A DNA stretch of 33,039 bases from Roseiflexus sp. Lineage in GTDB: Bacteria > Chloroflexota > Chloroflexia > Chloroflexales > Roseiflexaceae. The translations under genes were made by a program, and so were the position numbers. The number at the start of each line of letters is the position of its first letter. The stretch's first letter is position 1. Of the stretch, positions 31,276 to 33,039 are shown in pieces. Under the pieces are notes generated by a model, which made no database searches, had not been told where the DNA came from, and worked only from the letters and a program-made list of their open reading frames with translations. The stretch lies in assembly GCA_025062325.1 (NCBI GenBank), contig JANXAL010000067.1, forward strand, positions 1-33,039. The letters are read 5' to 3'.

Positions 31276-33039
31276 TTACTGCCACTCGCGCACCTGGTTC
31301 ATCCACGCCCTTCCGGTCTGGATCAGACGCTCCTGATAGCGCTCCAGGATAACATACGCCAGCACCATGAGCAGCCCTATAGCGCCAAGCAAGACCCACT
31401 GATTTAGCATTTGCGCTGCATTGATGGTCATCCACAGAACAGCTCCAATAAAGAAGGCGATGCCGCCAACGAACGGCACTCGAAGCCGCGCCAATGCCCC
31501 ATATGCGGCAATGATCAACGACTCGGCGAAGAGCAGCAACGCATACCCCAGCCCGCTTCCGGGCATCAGCGCCTGAACCGCAGTTGTGCCAGGCATCAAC
31601 GCCAGAGCGGCGGTCTCGATGAGTCGTGAAACGTGATGCTGTCCCTGGAAGCGGCGCAACCCGGCTGCCAGCGCGAACAGGTACAACCCTGCTGGAATGA
31701 CGTACCACTGGGGATCGCGCAGATCCCAGGTAGTCATCTGGCTGAGGATCGCACCAACAAAGGCTGCACCGGACCCATAGGCGTAGCCGAATGCCCGCTC
31801 GCGCACGGCGAGCGTCGCCAGCAGCAGCCCCAGATTCGCCAGGGCGAACGTGAGCGGCGCAAATCCGCCCACAAACGATCCAAAGGTTAACGGCAGGGCA
31901 GCCCATACCATGCCCAACCCGGTAACCTGTCGCCACAGGATGGCGCCCAATCGCTGCGCTCCCCACCCTGCCAGACACACGCCGACAAGTTCAAGAACCA
32001 TCCAGGCGGCAGCCCAGGCGCCATCAAGCCCGGCAGCGGTGTGAGCCAGCCAGGCGCCCGGAATAGCCAGCGCCAGACTGCCCCACGCTGCAACCGTGTT
32101 CCTCTCAATCTGCGTCAGAACGACGAGCAACGCAGCCAGCGCCAGCGCGACGGTTGCCAGCGTTGCATTGCTGGCAGCAGCCAGCGCCAGATCAACGAGC
32201 GTCTGGAAGGTATCGCTCCCGGCAGCCAGCGCCAGCGCACCGGCGCCGCCGAGTCCGGCGGCGACGTAGCCCCATGTTCCAGCAGTGCGCCATAACGCAG
32301 TGCGCCGTCGCAACCACGCGCTCGTCAGCGCCTGCGCCCAGACGATGCCTGTCAGCAGAAGTCCGTCTTGCTCAGGCGCGCGTTCAGGGAGCAGCCAGGC
32401 GATACCCTCCAGGATGGACAGATCGCCTGCACCAAATGCCAGCGCCAGCATCCAGGGGCGCCGGTAGCGCCAGAGCGCCAAACTGTAGAGCGTTGCCATG
32501 GCTGCCCAGGTGAGGGTCAGGCGTACCGGATCACCTGCCGCAGCCCAGGGAGCGAGGAGTAGAACCGCAAAAGCGGTTACTTCGTAGGGCAGCGCATAGG
32601 CCCGATCCACGCGGCGCAGCGCCTGCCCGATCAACGCCAGACCGAGAACCAGGGCGCAGATGATGAGCGCCATATCGCCCGGCGCTGGCTGCCAACCGGT
32701 GAAAAATCCCTGGGAGGCAGCAATCAGCGCACTGCCAAGCATCAGGGGTGCAGCCACATACCCCAGCGTCGCCTGACGCCAGAGCCAGGTGTGCAGGGCT
32801 GCCAGCCCCGCCAGACCCAGGATCGCCAGTGTGGCGAACGGCGGGTCGAAGAAGAAGAGGACGAAGCCAAGCGCCGCAGCGATCAGACCGCTCAGGCTGC
32901 CCCACGTGATGGCTGGCCAGGTCCAGTAGCGCAGAGGTGTGGTGCGGAGACGTTCACCACAAATGGTGTAGGCTGCACTCATGATCAGCGCAGCAAGAGC
33001 AGCGGCGCGGAGCAGTCGAGCCCCAGCAACAAACTGGTC
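31276..33039 (-). CDS. Large polytopic membrane protein, 5' end outside the window
   Basis: The frame is open to the window edge; 588 codons are seen and the N-terminus is missing. An ATG at 32982 is possible, but the 19 preceding codons continue an apparent membrane helix (ARLLRAAALAALIMSAAY), so the gene is probably truncated by the window. It has about 14-16 hydrophobic segments, very rich in Ala, Leu and Gly, separated by short loops with Arg/Trp, and ends with a short amphipathic tail (ERLIQTGRAWMNQVREWQ). No transporter signature, glycosyltransferase acidic motif or enzyme motif is recognised. It ends 67 bases before the sensor kinase start and could be co-transcribed with it. Confidence 0.75.
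   Translation of the reverse strand, partial: DQFVAGARLLRAAALAALIMSAAYTICGERLRTTPLRYWTWPAITWGSLSGLIAAALGFVLFFFDPPFATLAILGLAGLAALHTWLWRQATLGYVAAPLMLGSALIAASQGFFTGWQPAPGDMALIICALVLGLALIGQALRRVDRAYALPYEVTAFAVLLLAPWAAAGDPVRLTLTWAAMATLYSLALWRYRRPWMLALAFGAGDLSILEGIAWLLPERAPEQDGLLLTGIVWAQALTSAWLRRRTALWRTAGTWGYVAAGLGGAGALALAAGSDTFQTLVDLALAAASNATLATVALALAALLVVLTQIERNTVAAWGSLALAIPGAWLAHTAAGLDGAWAAAWMVLELVGVCLAGWGAQRLGAILWRQVTGLGMVWAALPLTFGSFVGGFAPLTFALANLGLLLATLAVRERAFGYAYGSGAAFVGAILSQMTTWDLRDPQWYVIPAGLYLFALAAGLRRFQGQHHVSRLIETAALALMPGTTAVQALMPGSGLGYALLLFAESLIIAAYGALARLRVPFVGGIAFFIGAVLWMTINAAQMLNQWVLLGAIGLLMVLAYVILERYQERLIQTGRAWMNQVREWQ

Noticed and set aside
1-33039. tRNA, rRNA, tmRNA or integrase/attachment sites
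   Set aside because: No cloverleaf-like run with a T-loop consensus, no rRNA-like sequence and no recombinase gene were found by reading both strands; a covariance-model scan would be the decisive test.

Overview
The window looks like chromosomal DNA from a filamentous anoxygenic phototroph of the Chloroflexota, most likely Roseiflexus or a close relative. This is inference from moderately high G+C, the gene families and the style of the intergenic repeats; no marker gene in the window proves it. There is no phage, plasmid, CRISPR array, rRNA or recognisable tRNA. The right edge cuts a gene.

Layout. An HtrA-type protease (16-1254, minus) diverges from a REC-GAF-PAS-kinase-REC hybrid histidine kinase (1467-3926). 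An eIF-2B-family protein follows (4067-4975). Next comes a tight three-gene envelope operon (5122-7336) with ATGA overlaps and a near-consensus promoter: a membrane-anchored FG-GAP-like protein, a membrane-anchored glucosaminidase-like protein, and an M23/LytM protein that lacks one zinc ligand. A 500-base spacer with a dispersed repeat leads to an unknown coiled-coil gene (7837-8469). Then comes a decayed block (8482-10406): a LiaF-like gene cut by an in-frame TAG, an ECF sigma factor lacking region 4, and an anti-sigma-like remnant with another in-frame TAG. A small membrane protein and an FmdB-type zinc-ribbon protein follow.

The housekeeping cluster cysE-cysS-prmA-rsmE (11900-15884) links cysteine synthesis, cysteinyl-tRNA charging and modification of ribosomal protein and rRNA. 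A C-terminal processing protease (15989-17320) comes next. The minus strand then carries envelope genes: an AT-rich GT87-type glycosyltransferase, a DUF3048 protein, a coiled-coil membrane protein, a PGRP-type amidase with four FAEG repeats, and a lipoprotein with four carboxypeptidase-regulatory-like repeats plus a DUF4015-type glycoside-hydrolase domain. The last has a promoter whose -35 lies in a perfect inverted repeat.

An 860-base gap (25913-26770) holds several degenerate units of the same repeat family seen near 7.4-7.65 kb, in opposite orientation. A signalling operon (membrane PAS histidine kinase, single-domain response regulator, REC-PAS-kinase-REC hybrid kinase) and a truncated polytopic membrane protein finish the window.

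Most distinctive points: the operon at 5.1-7.3 kb with a LytM domain degenerate in a SpoIIQ-like way, the decayed sigma/anti-sigma/LiaF block, the CysE tail ending in GDGI with an EF-hand-like loop, and the dispersed repeat family.
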